Shown piece after piece: positions 26,276 through 35,124 of a DNA stretch of 64,000 bases (its first letter is position 1; every line of letters begins with the position of its first letter). The notes beneath the pieces were generated by a model. It was not told the origin of the DNA. It worked only from the letters and a program-made list of their open reading frames with translations, and made no database searches. Source of the stretch: VRUE01 sp963728835 (GTDB lineage: Bacteria; Actinomycetota; Thermoleophilia; Solirubrobacterales; 70-9). The stretch covers positions 62,001 to 126,000 of the forward strand of contig CAVSKZ010000002.1 in assembly GCA_963728835.1 (NCBI GenBank), given 5' to 3'. The position numbers and the translations under genes were made by a program.

Positions 26276-26602
26276 TTATTGGGCGCGGCCCTTTTCGTGC
26301 CGCCCTGTCGCCCTCGGCGAGATATGGAAGCCTTCCTTAGAGGACCCCTCAGGTGATCGCCATCCGACACCTTCGAAAAGGCCGTCAAGAGGAACCTCAA
26401 GCACCGCCGCCAGCTTCACCAACGTCGTCATCCGAGGCTCACGTCTAGCCCGCTCCAGCAGGCTCGCCTCCGTGCGGTGTATTCCGGCGAGGTCGGCCAT
26501 TGCTTCCTGACTGAGACCGCGGTCTTCGCGAATGCGTCGAAGGTTTTCGCCGAACCGCTTGTTGACGGCCTCCTGTTTATCCGCGTTTCGCGAGCGCATC
26601 AC
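26276..26602 (-). CDS. XRE-family helix-turn-helix regulator
   Basis: A 108-residue protein with a complete XRE domain at residues about 17-75: FGENLRRIREDRGLSQEAM, LAGIHRTEASLLERARREP, TLVKLAAVLEVPLDGLF. A short, basic C-terminal tail follows. The start overlaps the upstream gene by about 25 bases, indicating coupling with the 91-residue protein. Likely a repressor of ICE functions. Confidence 0.82.
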   Translation of the reverse strand: MMRSRNADKQEAVNKRFGENLRRIREDRGLSQEAMADLAGIHRTEASLLERARREPRMTTLVKLAAVLEVPLDGLFEGVGWRSPEGSSKEGFHISPRATGRHEKGRAQ

Positions 26603-26852
26603 TCAACTCCCCCAGGGCTCGATGTTCGAGCGACACGCGCTCGTATTCGTTCTCTTTGTCGGTCGATTCCTTCAGCCCGGCGACATACGCACGCAGCTTC
26701 TTGTCGTCGGGGAAGGACTCCCGGTTGAGCCCGTCGAGCAGGGTGTCGAAGATCGCGCCTTCCTCTGACGCTCTCGGTTCGCCCTCGTCCAGGTTCTTGC
26801 GCAGGTCGGTGAACAGGGACACCAAGAACTCTTTGGACTCCGGGCCGATCAA
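26577..26852 (-). CDS. 91-residue helical protein coupled to the XRE regulator
   Basis: Starts with TTG at 26852 (GGGGGA about eight bases upstream) and overlaps the XRE gene. The protein is acidic and helical (ESKEFLVSLFTDLRKNLDEG; KLRAYVAGLKESTDKENEY). I do not recognise it. Overlap with a regulator gene would suit a toxin/antitoxin or co-regulator pair, but there is no motif to support either. Confidence 0.55.
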   Translation of the reverse strand: MIGPESKEFLVSLFTDLRKNLDEGEPRASEEGAIFDTLLDGLNRESFPDDKKLRAYVAGLKESTDKENEYERVSLEHRALGELSDALAKRG

Positions 26853-26884
26853 CTGGGTTCATCCCCCCGGCCAGCCGCGCGACG

Positions 26885-27115
26885 TTACAGACTCGCGGGG
26901 GCAACGACGTAGCGATCGGTTGGCTCCGAGCCTTCGACGTGCGCCACCAGATCGGCGCTCTGCAAGACCTCCAGGTGGTACCTCACCAGCGGGGGAGTCA
27001 AGCCGAGTGCTTCGGCTAGTTCGATCTCTTCCGTACCGGTCTTATTCCCCGCGAGGAAGCCGAGCAGACTCCAAGCGCTTAGGGTGACGAACCGCCCGGA
27101 TGAGCGCGGTTTCAT
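26885..27115 (-). CDS. Small winged-helix regulator
   Basis: A 76-residue protein with the ArsR/MarR-like winged-helix pattern: SAWSLLGFLAGNKTGTEEIE, then ALGLTPPLVRYHLEVLQSAD as recognition helix and a short wing (HVEGSEPTDRYVVAP). It is unusually short, lacking a dimerisation extension. A strong inverted repeat (27,152-27,210) lies about 37 bases upstream of its start. Confidence 0.72.
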   Translation of the reverse strand: MKPRSSGRFVTLSAWSLLGFLAGNKTGTEEIELAEALGLTPPLVRYHLEVLQSADLVAHVEGSEPTDRYVVAPASL

Positions 27116-27151
27116 TAGGGGGCTGTTTGCTGCCGTTTTGCATTGCTCGGT

Positions 27152-27210
27152 GTTCCCGCGCCCCGGGCTACGAGGGCCACTGTTTGTGAAATGCCCGGGG
27201 CGCTGGGAAC
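27152..27210. repeat. Inverted repeat between two winged-helix genes
   Basis: Left arm GTTCCCGCGCCCCGGGC (27,152-27,168) pairs with 27,193-27,210 except for one bulged base; spacer 24 bases. It may terminate the gene ending at 27,313 or act as leader or operator for the gene starting at 27,115. The rest of 27,116-27,312 shows nothing I can call. Confidence 0.7.
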
Positions 27211-27312
27211 GATGCCGACTCCCAAGAGCGCATTATCTCCGCTCTGCCTTAATCGGAGTATTGAACGGTTGCAGATGGGTACGGCTGTGACAAAGCGGGA
27301 TTTAGTTAACGC

Positions 27313-27993
27313 TCACCGTTTACTGATCGGCACTCGCGACGACCCCTTGGTTATCCGTGAGCGCGCGCGCTCAAAGGCCATCAGCGAAGCCACCACGATC
27401 ACACCAGTCTCCCCCGACTTGGCCATGCGATTAGTCGCTCTTGCCTCGATGTCCTGCACGCTTTTCAATCTTTCTAGGACCTCAAAGTCGCCACTCCAGC
27501 AGGCGGTGAAAAATTCATCGAGTTCGATCCTCCCTTCTGCGTCGAGGAAAGGTTCATCGAACATCACGACGCAGTTCTCATCGCTGGCCATCTTCTTTTT
27601 CCGGTAAGACGCCGTTGCCTCGACCATGATCCACTGGAGCAACACGCCAGCGATTTCTTGGCGTTCCTCTGGCGACATTTTCATGGCTTCCTCGCGGCCC
27701 GTAAATGGTCGGGCAACTGCTCGGTAAACCGCCCTCTTGAAGTTTCCTTTTCCCTGGTAGCCCACAAATTCGATGCAGCCAGCGTCGTAGAGGTCGCGAA
27801 GGTGATTGGTCACAATCGGGGTCTCCTCGCCGATCATCTCGGCGATGTCAGCGGCGCTGAACTCTCCCTCGTGGAGGATGAGGAGCGATTCCTGTCGGAT
27901 GCGCTGAGTCAACGGATATGTCGGGGCCTCCTCTGGCAGCCGTGACCACTCACCAGCTGGCCTCCGTCCCGGCTTCGACTCCGCATGCTTCAT
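27313..27993 (-). CDS. Winged-helix regulator with C-terminal helical domain
   Basis: A 226-residue protein. Residues 25-95 form a winged helix (PLTQRIRQESLLILHEGEFS, IAEMIGEETPIVTNHLRDLY, GCIEFVGYQGKGNFKRAVY). The C-terminal 130 residues are helical and acidic (MSPEERQEIAGVLLQWIMVE, DAEGRIELDEFFTACW). This two-part form is common in Solirubrobacterales regulators of unknown signal. It may be a transfer or excision regulator of the ICE. Confidence 0.75.
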   Translation of the reverse strand: MKHAESKPGRRPAGEWSRLPEEAPTYPLTQRIRQESLLILHEGEFSAADIAEMIGEETPIVTNHLRDLYDAGCIEFVGYQGKGNFKRAVYRAVARPFTGREEAMKMSPEERQEIAGVLLQWIMVEATASYRKKKMASDENCVVMFDEPFLDAEGRIELDEFFTACWSGDFEVLERLKSVQDIEARATNRMAKSGETGVIVVASLMAFERARSRITKGSSRVPISKR

Positions 27994-28082
27994 GCCCCGT
28001 CTCCTCCGATCAGTTTGGTTGAAGTTCTTTAGACGCGCCTGAGCATAAGTCCTTGCCCTCGCTCAGGAATGGTTAACGCTAA

Positions 28083-28391
28083 CTAGACTCCCAGCGTTAA
28101 GAAATTCCTTAGCATCCCCTTCGGTCCTGGCGACCCGCCCGGGCCTGAGAGGCGGGAGGGGGTGAGAGGAATGAAGATCGCGTCCGTCGGTTCGGTCGTG
28201 CCGCTTTTCCAGACGTTCAAGGGGAAGTAGGTACGCCGCGACACGGGCCGGTCTTCGGCCGCTTTCATAGGACCGGGGACCGGCCCGGTCGTCAGCACAG
28301 CAGAGAATTTGTCCATCAAAGCTTTGCCTGAGTCGCTTCGACCGCTCGGGTCTTGCAGCGGCAACGGTTGATTCGGGGCACGGCGCTTCAT
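28083..28391 (-). CDS. Hypothetical 102-residue protein
   Basis: Runs from ATG 28391 (AGGAG five to eight bases upstream) to TAG 28083. Hydrophilic, Pro/Gly-rich, with a central SRRTYFPLNVWKSGTTEPTD. No motif recognised. Codon use is plausible but the call rests mainly on the ribosome site and length. Confidence 0.45.
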   Translation of the reverse strand: MKRRAPNQPLPLQDPSGRSDSGKALMDKFSAVLTTGPVPGPMKAAEDRPVSRRTYFPLNVWKSGTTEPTDAIFIPLTPSRLSGPGGSPGPKGMLRNFLTLGV

Positions 28392-28505
28392 CACTCTCCT
28401 GCGGGGGAACCTGGGCGGTCCCTAAATGCGAGTGGGGGAGCTTACTTGTCTGCATGCATATTTGCTATGGACGCCCGACCGCCGTTCCTAGAGCGTGCCG
28501 CACCC

Positions 28506-28733
28506 ATGACCCCTCGCACAGAACCGCAAGCCGCGCTGGGGAAGGTCGTCAGGCAACTGCGGGAAGAAAGGGGAATGACCCAGGAAGCGGTCGCCCATAT
28601 CGCCGGGATCCACCCGACCTGGGTCTCGCGGCTGGAGGGCGGGATGCTGAACCCGACTTGGGGCATGGTCGCCCGCGTGGCCGACGTGCTGGAGGTCAAG
28701 GTCAGCGACCTGGCAAAGGCCGCCGAGCAGTGA
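28506..28733 (+). CDS. XRE-family regulator near the ICE right end
   Basis: A 75-residue protein that is essentially one XRE domain: LGKVVRQLREERGMTQEAV, IAGIHPTWVSRLEGGMLNP, MVARVADVLEVKVSDLAKA. I use the ATG at 28506; in-frame ATGs at 28467 and 28353 are possible and no start has a good ribosome site. It is the only plus-strand gene of the right end and faces the attachment site, a typical place for an excision or transfer repressor. Confidence 0.75.
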   Translation: MTPRTEPQAALGKVVRQLREERGMTQEAVAHIAGIHPTWVSRLEGGMLNPTWGMVARVADVLEVKVSDLAKAAEQ

Positions 28734-28796
28734 ACGAGGAAGCGCGGCTGAGGGTCAGGCTTCGTCGGCGACGATCACGGCTTCAAACTCGGCCAT

Positions 28797-28867
28797 TTAG
28801 GGAACGATTAGGGAACGAAAGGGGCTAAAAACAGCCATTTATTGACCTTGGCTGACCTCGGTTGACC
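28797..28867. repeat. Direct repeats next to the ICE end (candidate arm-type sites)
   Basis: Two tandem copies of TTAGGGAACGA (28,797-28,807 and 28,808-28,818), then three TGACC units at exact 10-base spacing (28,843, 28,853, 28,863). Helically phased repeats beside a tRNA attachment site are the usual form of integrase or excisionase arm sites. The region 28,734-28,932 has no gene. Confidence 0.45.
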
Positions 28868-28932
28868 CCCTAGCCAACCAGCAGCCTGCACGTTGCAATC
28901 CCGCTCGCCATGCGGGATTGCGCTCCACAGAG

Positions 28933-29019
28933 CGGAGGGGGTGGGATTCGAACCCACGAGCGCCTTGCGACGCCAACAGTTTTCGAGACTGCCCCGTTCA
29001 ACCACTCCGGCACCCCTCC
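28933..29019 (-). tRNA. tRNA-Ser(CGA)
   Basis: Minus-strand tRNA with acceptor GGAGGGG/CCCCTCC, T-arm GTGGGTTCGAATCCCAC, a long variable arm as in serine tRNAs, and anticodon loop CTCGAAA giving anticodon CGA. CCA is not encoded. The 3' end faces the ICE, so this is its likely integration site. Confidence 0.93.
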
Positions 29020-29085
29020 GGGACACGTCGGAGATCGATTCTAGGCGCAACTCAAGGTGGTGGCGGGGAGGGTCGATGTTCCTGC

Positions 29086-31021
29086 ATGCAGGGCAGCGAG
29101 CAGACGCGGCTGGGGCGCTTCTTCGACCGCCGCCCGATCCTGCTGCGCCTGCTGGCGGGCGCGGCGCTGCTCTGGGGCCTCGGCTACCTGACCTGGCGGA
29201 TCGGCTGGAGCGGCGAAGGGGCCAGCCCGGTCGCCTTCGCGATGCTGCTGGCGACGGAGGTCTACGGCCTCTGGGCGCTGGCCACGCTGGCCTGGTTCTC
29301 CTGGTCGCGACGGCCGGCGGTGCGACCGGAGGCGACGCCCGGGCGATCCGTCGACGTCTATGTCTGCACCTACGACGAGCCGGCCGAAGTGGTGGCGGCG
29401 ACGCTGGCCGGCTGCAAAGCGCTCACCTACCCCCACACCACCTACCTCCTCGACGACGGCAGGCGGCCCGAGATGGAGGACCTGGCGCGAACGGCCGGCG
29501 CCCGCTACCTGACCCGGCCCGACAACTCGCACGCCAAGGCGGGGAACATCAACGCGGCGCTGGGCCGAACCGAGGGCGAGCTGGTGCTGATGCTCGACGC
29601 GGACCACGTGCCGATGCCGGACGCGCTCGACGCGCTCGTCGGCTACTTCGACGACGAGCGGATGGGGCTGGTGCAGACCCCGCACGACTTCTTCAACCAC
29701 GACTCGGTCCAGCACTACGTCGTCGGCCGCCACGAGCAATCTCTCTTCTACCGCGTCGTCTGCCCGGGCAAGGACCGCCACGGCGCCGCCTACTGGTGCG
29801 GCTCGGCGGCGCTGATCCGCCGCCAGGCGCTGCTCGAGATCGGCGGCGTCGCCACCGAGACGATCGCCGAGGACTTCCACACGACGATCCGCATGCAGCG
29901 CCACGGCTGGCGCAGCCGCTACCACGACGAGGTGCTGGTGCAGGGCCTGGCGCCGCACGACCTCGACGGCTACCTGCTGCAGCGCGACCGCTGGGCGCGC
30001 GGCAACCTCGCCGTCTTCACCCTTCCCGAGTCCCCCCTGCGCGCTCGCGAGCTGCGCCCGCTGCAGCGGCTCTCCTACTTCGTCAGCCTCGCCGCCTACC
30101 TGGCGCCGCCGATGCGGCTGCTGCTGCTGGCGACGCTGGGGCTGGTGCTGTGGACGGGAGCGATGCCGATGAAGATCAGCGTGGCCGCCCTGGCGGCGCT
30201 GTGGCTGCCGGCGGTCACGCTCAACCTCAGCGCCGGCACGGCCCTGGCGCGCGGCTACATGAAGATCGGCGAGACCGCGCACTACGAGCTGCTGACGATG
30301 GAGATCTACACGCGGGCGCTGCGCTGCATCGTGCGCCCCAGCCGCACCGCCTTCAAGGTGACGCCCAAGCAGGGCACGGACGGGGGCGGGATCGAGGCGG
30401 TGCGCAAGCTCCACCTCGTCCTCGCCTGCGGCGTGCTGCTGGGCCTGGGCACGGCGATGCGCCTGCTCGACCTCGCCGGCGCCGGGCCGCTGCCGGACCT
30501 GCCCGGGGTGGCCGCAGTGATCGTGCCGCTTCTGGGGCTGATCGAGCTGCGCAGGATCGTCCGCACGCTGATGGCGGTTGGGCGACGGCGGCAGCGCCGC
30601 CTCGTCTACCGCTTCGAGGGCGACGCCCCCGCCCAGTGCTTCTCCGAGGACGGGCACGTCCCCGGGCGCCTGGTCGACGCCAGCCTCCGCCGGCGTCGGC
30701 CTGGTGATGGAGGCGCCGATGGAAGTGGGGGACTGCCCAGCCGTCCTGCTCGAGCTGCGCGACGCCGCGGGCGCGACGCACGAAGTCGCGGCTCAGGTCG
30801 AGGTCCGCTCCTGCCGCGAGGCGGACGGCCGCTGGCTGGTCGGCGCGACAATCGCCGACATCGACCCCGACTCGCGCATGCGCCTGATGGAGTGGTGCTA
30901 CGTCGTCTGCAGCCACGAGCGCCTGCGCGGCCACCGCCCCGCGGCGCCGACCCCCGAGCGCGACGCGATCGTCGTGCCGCTGCCGGTGTCGAGGCCGGTG
31001 TCGCGGGCCGTGGCCGCCTGA
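29086..31021 (+). CDS. Processive family-2 glycosyltransferase with PilZ domain (cellulose-synthase-like; one frame change)
   Basis: Membrane glycan synthase of the BcsA type, probably activated by cyclic di-GMP. Two N-terminal helices precede the GT2 domain with the D,D,D,QxxRW set: YLLDDGRRPE, MLDADHVPMPD, TETIAEDFH, QRDRW. A bundle of membrane helices follows, then PilZ with RRLVYR (RxxxR) and DASLAGVG (DxSxxG). The PilZ part lies in another frame after about 30,684; removing one C in GCCTCCGCC restores a 644-residue protein and rebuilds the DxSxxG motif. I use ATG 29086, 66 bases from the tRNA gene. No bcsB or endoglucanase gene is adjacent, so the polymer is unknown. Confidence 0.85.
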
Positions 31022-31102
31022 CGGCCGCAGCGAGCCCTGACGGGACGACGTTTTTGAGCCTGCTCTGTCCAACTTTTACAGCCCTTCCGTAGCCTTTGGC
31101 GC

Positions 31103-31843
31103 ATGGATCTCTCCTACCGCCATCTCGGCGGGGAGCTGCATCGCCACGGCCAGCTGACGCACGCGCATCCCCACACCGGCCCGCACAGCCACGGGTCGGG
31201 GCACCATCACCCCCGCGATCACGGCCACACCCATGGCCTGCTCGACCCCTCGATCAAACGCTCCCGGGCGGGCCTCCGCGCCGTCTTGCTCTCGCTGCTC
31301 GTCCTCGGCCTGACCGCCCTGGCGCAGCTGGCGATCTTCGCCACCACTGGGAGCATCGCCCTGCTCGCCGACCTGGTCCACAACTTCGGCGACGCCGCCA
31401 CCGCGATCCCGGTCGGCGCGGCCTTCCTGATGCGCTCCGAGCGAGCCGAGCAGATCGCGGGCTACTTCGTCGTCCTAGCCATTTTCGCCTCAGCCTGCGT
31501 GGCCGCCTATGAGGCAATCGTGAGGCTCATCAACCCCGAGGAGATCAGCCATCTCGACGCCCTGGTCGGCGCCGGCCTGCTCGGCTGGCTCGGCAACTGG
31601 ATCGCGGCCCGAATCCGCATTGCCGCCGGGCGCTCGCTCGACAGCCCGGCGCTGATCGCCGACGGCAACCACGCCCGGGCCGACGCCTATGTCAGCCTCG
31701 CCGTCGTCGCCAGCGCCCTCGCCGTCTCCTTCGGCCTGACCACCGCCGACCCGCTGATCGGGCTCGGCATCAGCATCCTGATCCTGCGGATCACATGGCA
31801 GTCCTGGCAGACGGTGCGAGCGGGCCACACGCACTCCCACTGA
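31103..31843 (+). CDS. Cation diffusion facilitator (zinc-type efflux)
   Basis: A 246-residue CDF transporter with six helices. The N-terminus is very His-rich (HAHPHTGPHSHGSGHHH, HGHTHG), a probable metal collector. Metal-site motifs are LVHNFGDA in helix 2 and NHARADAY in helix 5 (HxxxD each). The protein ends right after helix 6 at GHTHSH, lacking the usual cytoplasmic domain. Exports Zn, Co or similar by proton exchange. Confidence 0.88.
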   Translation: MDLSYRHLGGELHRHGQLTHAHPHTGPHSHGSGHHHPRDHGHTHGLLDPSIKRSRAGLRAVLLSLLVLGLTALAQLAIFATTGSIALLADLVHNFGDAATAIPVGAAFLMRSERAEQIAGYFVVLAIFASACVAAYEAIVRLINPEEISHLDALVGAGLLGWLGNWIAARIRIAAGRSLDSPALIADGNHARADAYVSLAVVASALAVSFGLTTADPLIGLGISILILRITWQSWQTVRAGHTHSH

Positions 31844-31863
31844 GCGTCAGGATACGGCACTCG

Positions 31864-33054
31864 ATGAGTGCTTCGACCGAGGCCATCGCCACTTCGACCG
31901 GGCCTTCCGGGCATCTCGATCCCCCCGGCTCGATCTTCTGGCGCTTCCTCAAGTTCGGCTGCCTCGCCTGGGGCGGGCCGGCGGCGCAGATCGCGATGAT
32001 CAAGCGCGAGTGCGTAGATGAGGAAGGCTGGGTCTCCGAGGAGGCCTTCAAGAAGACGCTCGCGGTCTATCAGGTGCTTCCCGGCCCCGAGGCGCACGAG
32101 CTCTGCGTCTACTTCGGCCGGCTGCGCGGCGGCAAGCTCGGCGGATTCCTCGCCGGACTCGGCTTCATGCTGCCCGGCTTCCTGCTCATGTTCGGGCTCT
32201 CAGTCCTCTACGTCGAGGCGAACCTGGCCGGACACCTCGAGGAGCTGTTCTACGGGCTGACGGCGGCGGTCGGGGCGCTTGTCGCGCGGGCGCTGGTGCG
32301 CCTCGGCCCGACCTTCGTAACCGACGTGCCGCTGGCGATCGTCGCCGTCGCCGCCTTCGCCCTGACCGTGTTCGCCTCGGCGAGCTTCGTCCTCGTGCTG
32401 CTCGGTGCCGGCATCGCCTACGAGCTATGGACGAACGGCGGGCGCTGGCGAGGTCGCACCGGCTCCTTCTCCATCGGCCCGCTGGCGATCGTCGCCCTTG
32501 CCCTCGGCACGATCACCGTCTCGTTGACGGCGGAGATCTTCTTCGAGGGGCTGAAGGCGGGGCTGCTCACCTTCGGCGGCGCCTTCACGGTGATCCCCTT
32601 CCTGCAGGAGAGCGCCGTCGATGGCCAGGGCTGGCTCACCGACAGCCAGTTCGTCGACGGCTTGGCGATCAGCGGCATCCTGCCGGCGCCGCTGATCATC
32701 TTCTCCACCTTCGTCGGCTACCTGGCTGGAGGGACGGTCGGCGCGTTGGCGATGACGCTCGGCATCTTCCTGCCCGCCTTCGTCTTCCCGATCTTCTTCC
32801 ACCGCTTCTTCGTCGCGGTGGCCGAGAACCCGCGGATCAGACCGTTCCTCCTCGGCGTCGCCGCCGCGGTGGTCGGCCTGATCGCCGCCGTTACGGTGAC
32901 GATCCTCGAAACCAGCGTGGTCGACGTGCCGACCGCGGTCCTCGCGGCCAGCGCCTTCCTCGCCCTCAACCGCTGGCACGGCAAGCTCACGGTTCTCTAC
33001 GTCGTCTCTGCCTGCGGCGCGATCGGACTCTTGCTTCAGCTCACAGTGGTGTAG
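31864..33054 (+). CDS. chrA: ChrA-type chromate/anion transporter
   Basis: A 396-residue, two-domain CHR transporter from ATG 31864. Each half carries the family signature: FWRFLKFGCLAWGGPAAQI with VYQVLPGPEAHELCVYFG in the first, and FEGLKAGLLTFGGAFTVIPF in the second. About ten to twelve helices. The start lies 18 bases after the CDF stop, so the two are likely co-transcribed as a metal-resistance pair. Substrate (chromate or sulfate) is by family only. Confidence 0.88.
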   Translation: MSASTEAIATSTGPSGHLDPPGSIFWRFLKFGCLAWGGPAAQIAMIKRECVDEEGWVSEEAFKKTLAVYQVLPGPEAHELCVYFGRLRGGKLGGFLAGLGFMLPGFLLMFGLSVLYVEANLAGHLEELFYGLTAAVGALVARALVRLGPTFVTDVPLAIVAVAAFALTVFASASFVLVLLGAGIAYELWTNGGRWRGRTGSFSIGPLAIVALALGTITVSLTAEIFFEGLKAGLLTFGGAFTVIPFLQESAVDGQGWLTDSQFVDGLAISGILPAPLIIFSTFVGYLAGGTVGALAMTLGIFLPAFVFPIFFHRFFVAVAENPRIRPFLLGVAAAVVGLIAAVTVTILETSVVDVPTAVLAASAFLALNRWHGKLTVLYVVSACGAIGLLLQLTVV

Positions 33055-33102
33055 GGCGATTCTTCGCGTCGCTGCTTCGGGGGCCCAAGCAGGCAACCTT
33101 TA

Positions 33103-33192
33103 CGGAGAGGGTGGGATTCGAACCCACGAGGCGGGTTAACCCCGCCCACGCGATTTCCAGTCGCGCTCCTTAAGCCACTCGGACACCTCTCC
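33103..33192 (-). tRNA. tRNA-Ser(GGA)
   Basis: Minus-strand tRNA with acceptor GGAGAGG/CCTCTCC, T-arm GTGGGTTCGAATCCCAC, long variable arm (GGGCGGGGTTAACCCGCC) and anticodon loop CTGGAAA giving GGA. Confidence 0.94.
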
Positions 33193-33213
33193 GGGATTGC
33201 CAAGGGTATTGAC

Positions 33214-33681
33214 TTAGCGGCGCGCGGCGAAGAACTCCGAGAGCATCGCCGCGCACTCGGCCTCGAGCACGCCGCCGAGGACCTCGGAGCGGTGGTTGAG
33301 GGCGGGCTCGGCGAGGACGTCGAGGACGCTGCCGGCGGCGCCCGCCTTCGGGTCGGGGGCGCCGTAGACGACGGTCGGGATGCGGGCGAGGACGATCGCG
33401 CCGGCGCACATCGCGCAGGGCTCGAGGGTCACGTAGAGCGTCGTGCCGGGGAGGCGCCAGCCGTGCAGGGCCCCGGCGGCGGCGCGGATCGCGAGGATCT
33501 CGGCGTGGGCGGTGGGGTCGCGCCGCAGCTCGCGCTCGTTGCCGGCGGCGGCAAGCGGCTCGCCGTCGCGGGCGACGACGGCGCCGATCGGCACGTCGCC
33601 GTGGCCCTCGGCCTCGCGCGCGCGCTCGACCGCGAGCGCCATCAGCCGCTCGTGCCGGTCCAGCGAGGCCTCGCTCTCCAT
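33214..33681 (-). CDS. tadA: tRNA-specific adenosine deaminase
   Basis: A 155-residue deaminase that converts A34 to inosine in tRNA-Arg. The zinc-dependent cytidine-deaminase fold shows PTAHAEILAIRAAA (HAE) and LEPCAMCAGAIVLARI (PCxxC), plus DPKAGAAGSVLDVL. Length and motifs are normal. It lies 22 bases after the tRNA-Ser gene on the same strand. Confidence 0.93.
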   Translation of the reverse strand: MESEASLDRHERLMALAVERAREAEGHGDVPIGAVVARDGEPLAAAGNERELRRDPTAHAEILAIRAAAGALHGWRLPGTTLYVTLEPCAMCAGAIVLARIPTVVYGAPDPKAGAAGSVLDVLAEPALNHRSEVLGGVLEAECAAMLSEFFAARR

Positions 33682-33773
33682 GCATACGAGAGTATGTGCA
33701 CCGACAACTTCGCGGGCGGGCGGGTGTTAGGGGATTGCCCGCCGAGTGCAGGGATTCCGCGAGCGCCAGCAAG

Positions 33774-35120
33774 ATGAACCCACGCCTTCCGATCGCCGCC
33801 TCCGTGACCCTGCTCGCGACGCTCGCCCTCGCCGGCGCGTCCGCTCGCGCGATGACCGGACTCGCCCCGGCCCATGGGTTCGTGCCCCATCAGGTGATCC
33901 TCAAGCTCGCCGGCAGCCGCGAGGCGGGCACCTTCAACCTGAGGCGGAGCGCCGACGTGGCCGCGGTGGCCGCGGCGCTGCGCGAGGACCCGCGAGTCGA
34001 GTACGCGGCGCCCAACTACATCGCCACGGCCTCGGTGACGCCGCCCGTCGAACCCAAGGTCCCCAACGACCCCGGCCCGATCGTCGGCGTCCCCGGGCCG
34101 CCCGGCGGGTGGGTGTCGAAACAGTGGAACTTCCTGCCCTGGCAGGGCGAACCGACCCCCCTGCTGCCGGTCTCCCCCGGCGGCATCGACGCGATCGGCG
34201 CCTGGGAAAACCTGGCGGCCGCCGGGCGCCCGGGTGCGCAGGGCGTCACCGTCGCCGTCCTCGACACGGGAATCGCCTACCGGACGCTGTCGCCGCGCTT
34301 CCTGCGCAGTCCCGACTTCACCTCCGGCCAGTTCGTCAAGGGCTACGACTTCATCGACGGCGACGCCCTGCCGCTCGACGAGAACGGTCACGGCACCCAC
34401 GTGGCCGGCACCATCGCCGAGAAGACCAACAACGGCATCGGCCTCACGGGGCTTGCCTTCCGGGCGAAGCTGATGCCCGTGCGCGTCCTCGACGAGTTCG
34501 GCCGCGGCCGGGCGAACGACATCGCCAAGGGCATCCGCTTCGCCACCGCCCAGGGAGCCGACGTGATCAACATGAGCTTCAACTTCGGCTGCGAGAGGCG
34601 GGTGCCGGGAGTCGACGAAGCGCTGCGCCAGGCCTACCAGCGCGGCGTGGTCGCGGTGGCGTCGGTGGGGAACGTCGGCTCGGAGGCGTGCGTCTCCCCG
34701 CCCTCCACCGCGCCGCACGCGATCGGCGTGGGCGGCAGCACCCAGGGCGGCTGCATCGGCAACTACTCGCTGGCCGGCAGGGGCGTCGACGTGCTCGCGC
34801 CGGGGGGAGGCACACCGGCGATCGGCTGCCTCTCGGTCTCCGCCGACTCGATCTACCAGGTGACGCTGAAAGACCGGGTCACCAACGAATTCAGCGAGCC
34901 GAGCAACTACGTGGGCACCTCGATGGCCGCGGCCCACGTCTCCGGAGTCGCGGCGATGGTCCTCGCCAGCGGCGTGATCGACCGCAAGGCGAAGAAGAAG
35001 GGGAAGGTCGGAGCGGTGACGAAGCGCCTGCGCCAGACCGCCCGCGACCTCGGCCTGCACGCGACGCGCCAGGGCGCCGGCCTGATCGACGCGGCGGCCG
35101 CCACCTCGCCCGGCCCCTGA
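33774..35120 (+). CDS. Secreted subtilisin-like serine protease (S8)
   Basis: A 448-residue protease from ATG 33774. The signal peptide (IAASVTLLATLALAGASARA) is followed by an inhibitor-I9-like propeptide (HQVILKLAG to VEYAAPNYIA). The catalytic triad is Asp in VAVLDTGIAYR, His in NGHGTHVAGTIAE and Ser in YVGTSMAAAHVSGVAA, with oxyanion Asn in ASVGNVGSEA. Several Cys are present. The C-terminus is a short Lys-rich helix with no cell-wall anchor. Stops four bases from the convergent stress-protein gene. Confidence 0.92.
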   Translation: MNPRLPIAASVTLLATLALAGASARAMTGLAPAHGFVPHQVILKLAGSREAGTFNLRRSADVAAVAAALREDPRVEYAAPNYIATASVTPPVEPKVPNDPGPIVGVPGPPGGWVSKQWNFLPWQGEPTPLLPVSPGGIDAIGAWENLAAAGRPGAQGVTVAVLDTGIAYRTLSPRFLRSPDFTSGQFVKGYDFIDGDALPLDENGHGTHVAGTIAEKTNNGIGLTGLAFRAKLMPVRVLDEFGRGRANDIAKGIRFATAQGADVINMSFNFGCERRVPGVDEALRQAYQRGVVAVASVGNVGSEACVSPPSTAPHAIGVGGSTQGGCIGNYSLAGRGVDVLAPGGGTPAIGCLSVSADSIYQVTLKDRVTNEFSEPSNYVGTSMAAAHVSGVAAMVLASGVIDRKAKKKGKVGAVTKRLRQTARDLGLHATRQGAGLIDAAAATSPGP

Positions 35121-35124
35121 CGGG

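Noticed and set aside
28941..33127. Identical T-arm sequence shared by the two tRNA-Ser genes as possible attL/attR of an element between them
   Set aside because: The match is the conserved T-arm of serine tRNAs. Genes between them are ordinary chromosomal functions, and the mobile genes lie on the other side of the first tRNA.
33170..33772. Long Arg-rich minus-strand frame over tadA
   Set aside because: Out-of-frame shadow of the well-supported tadA gene.
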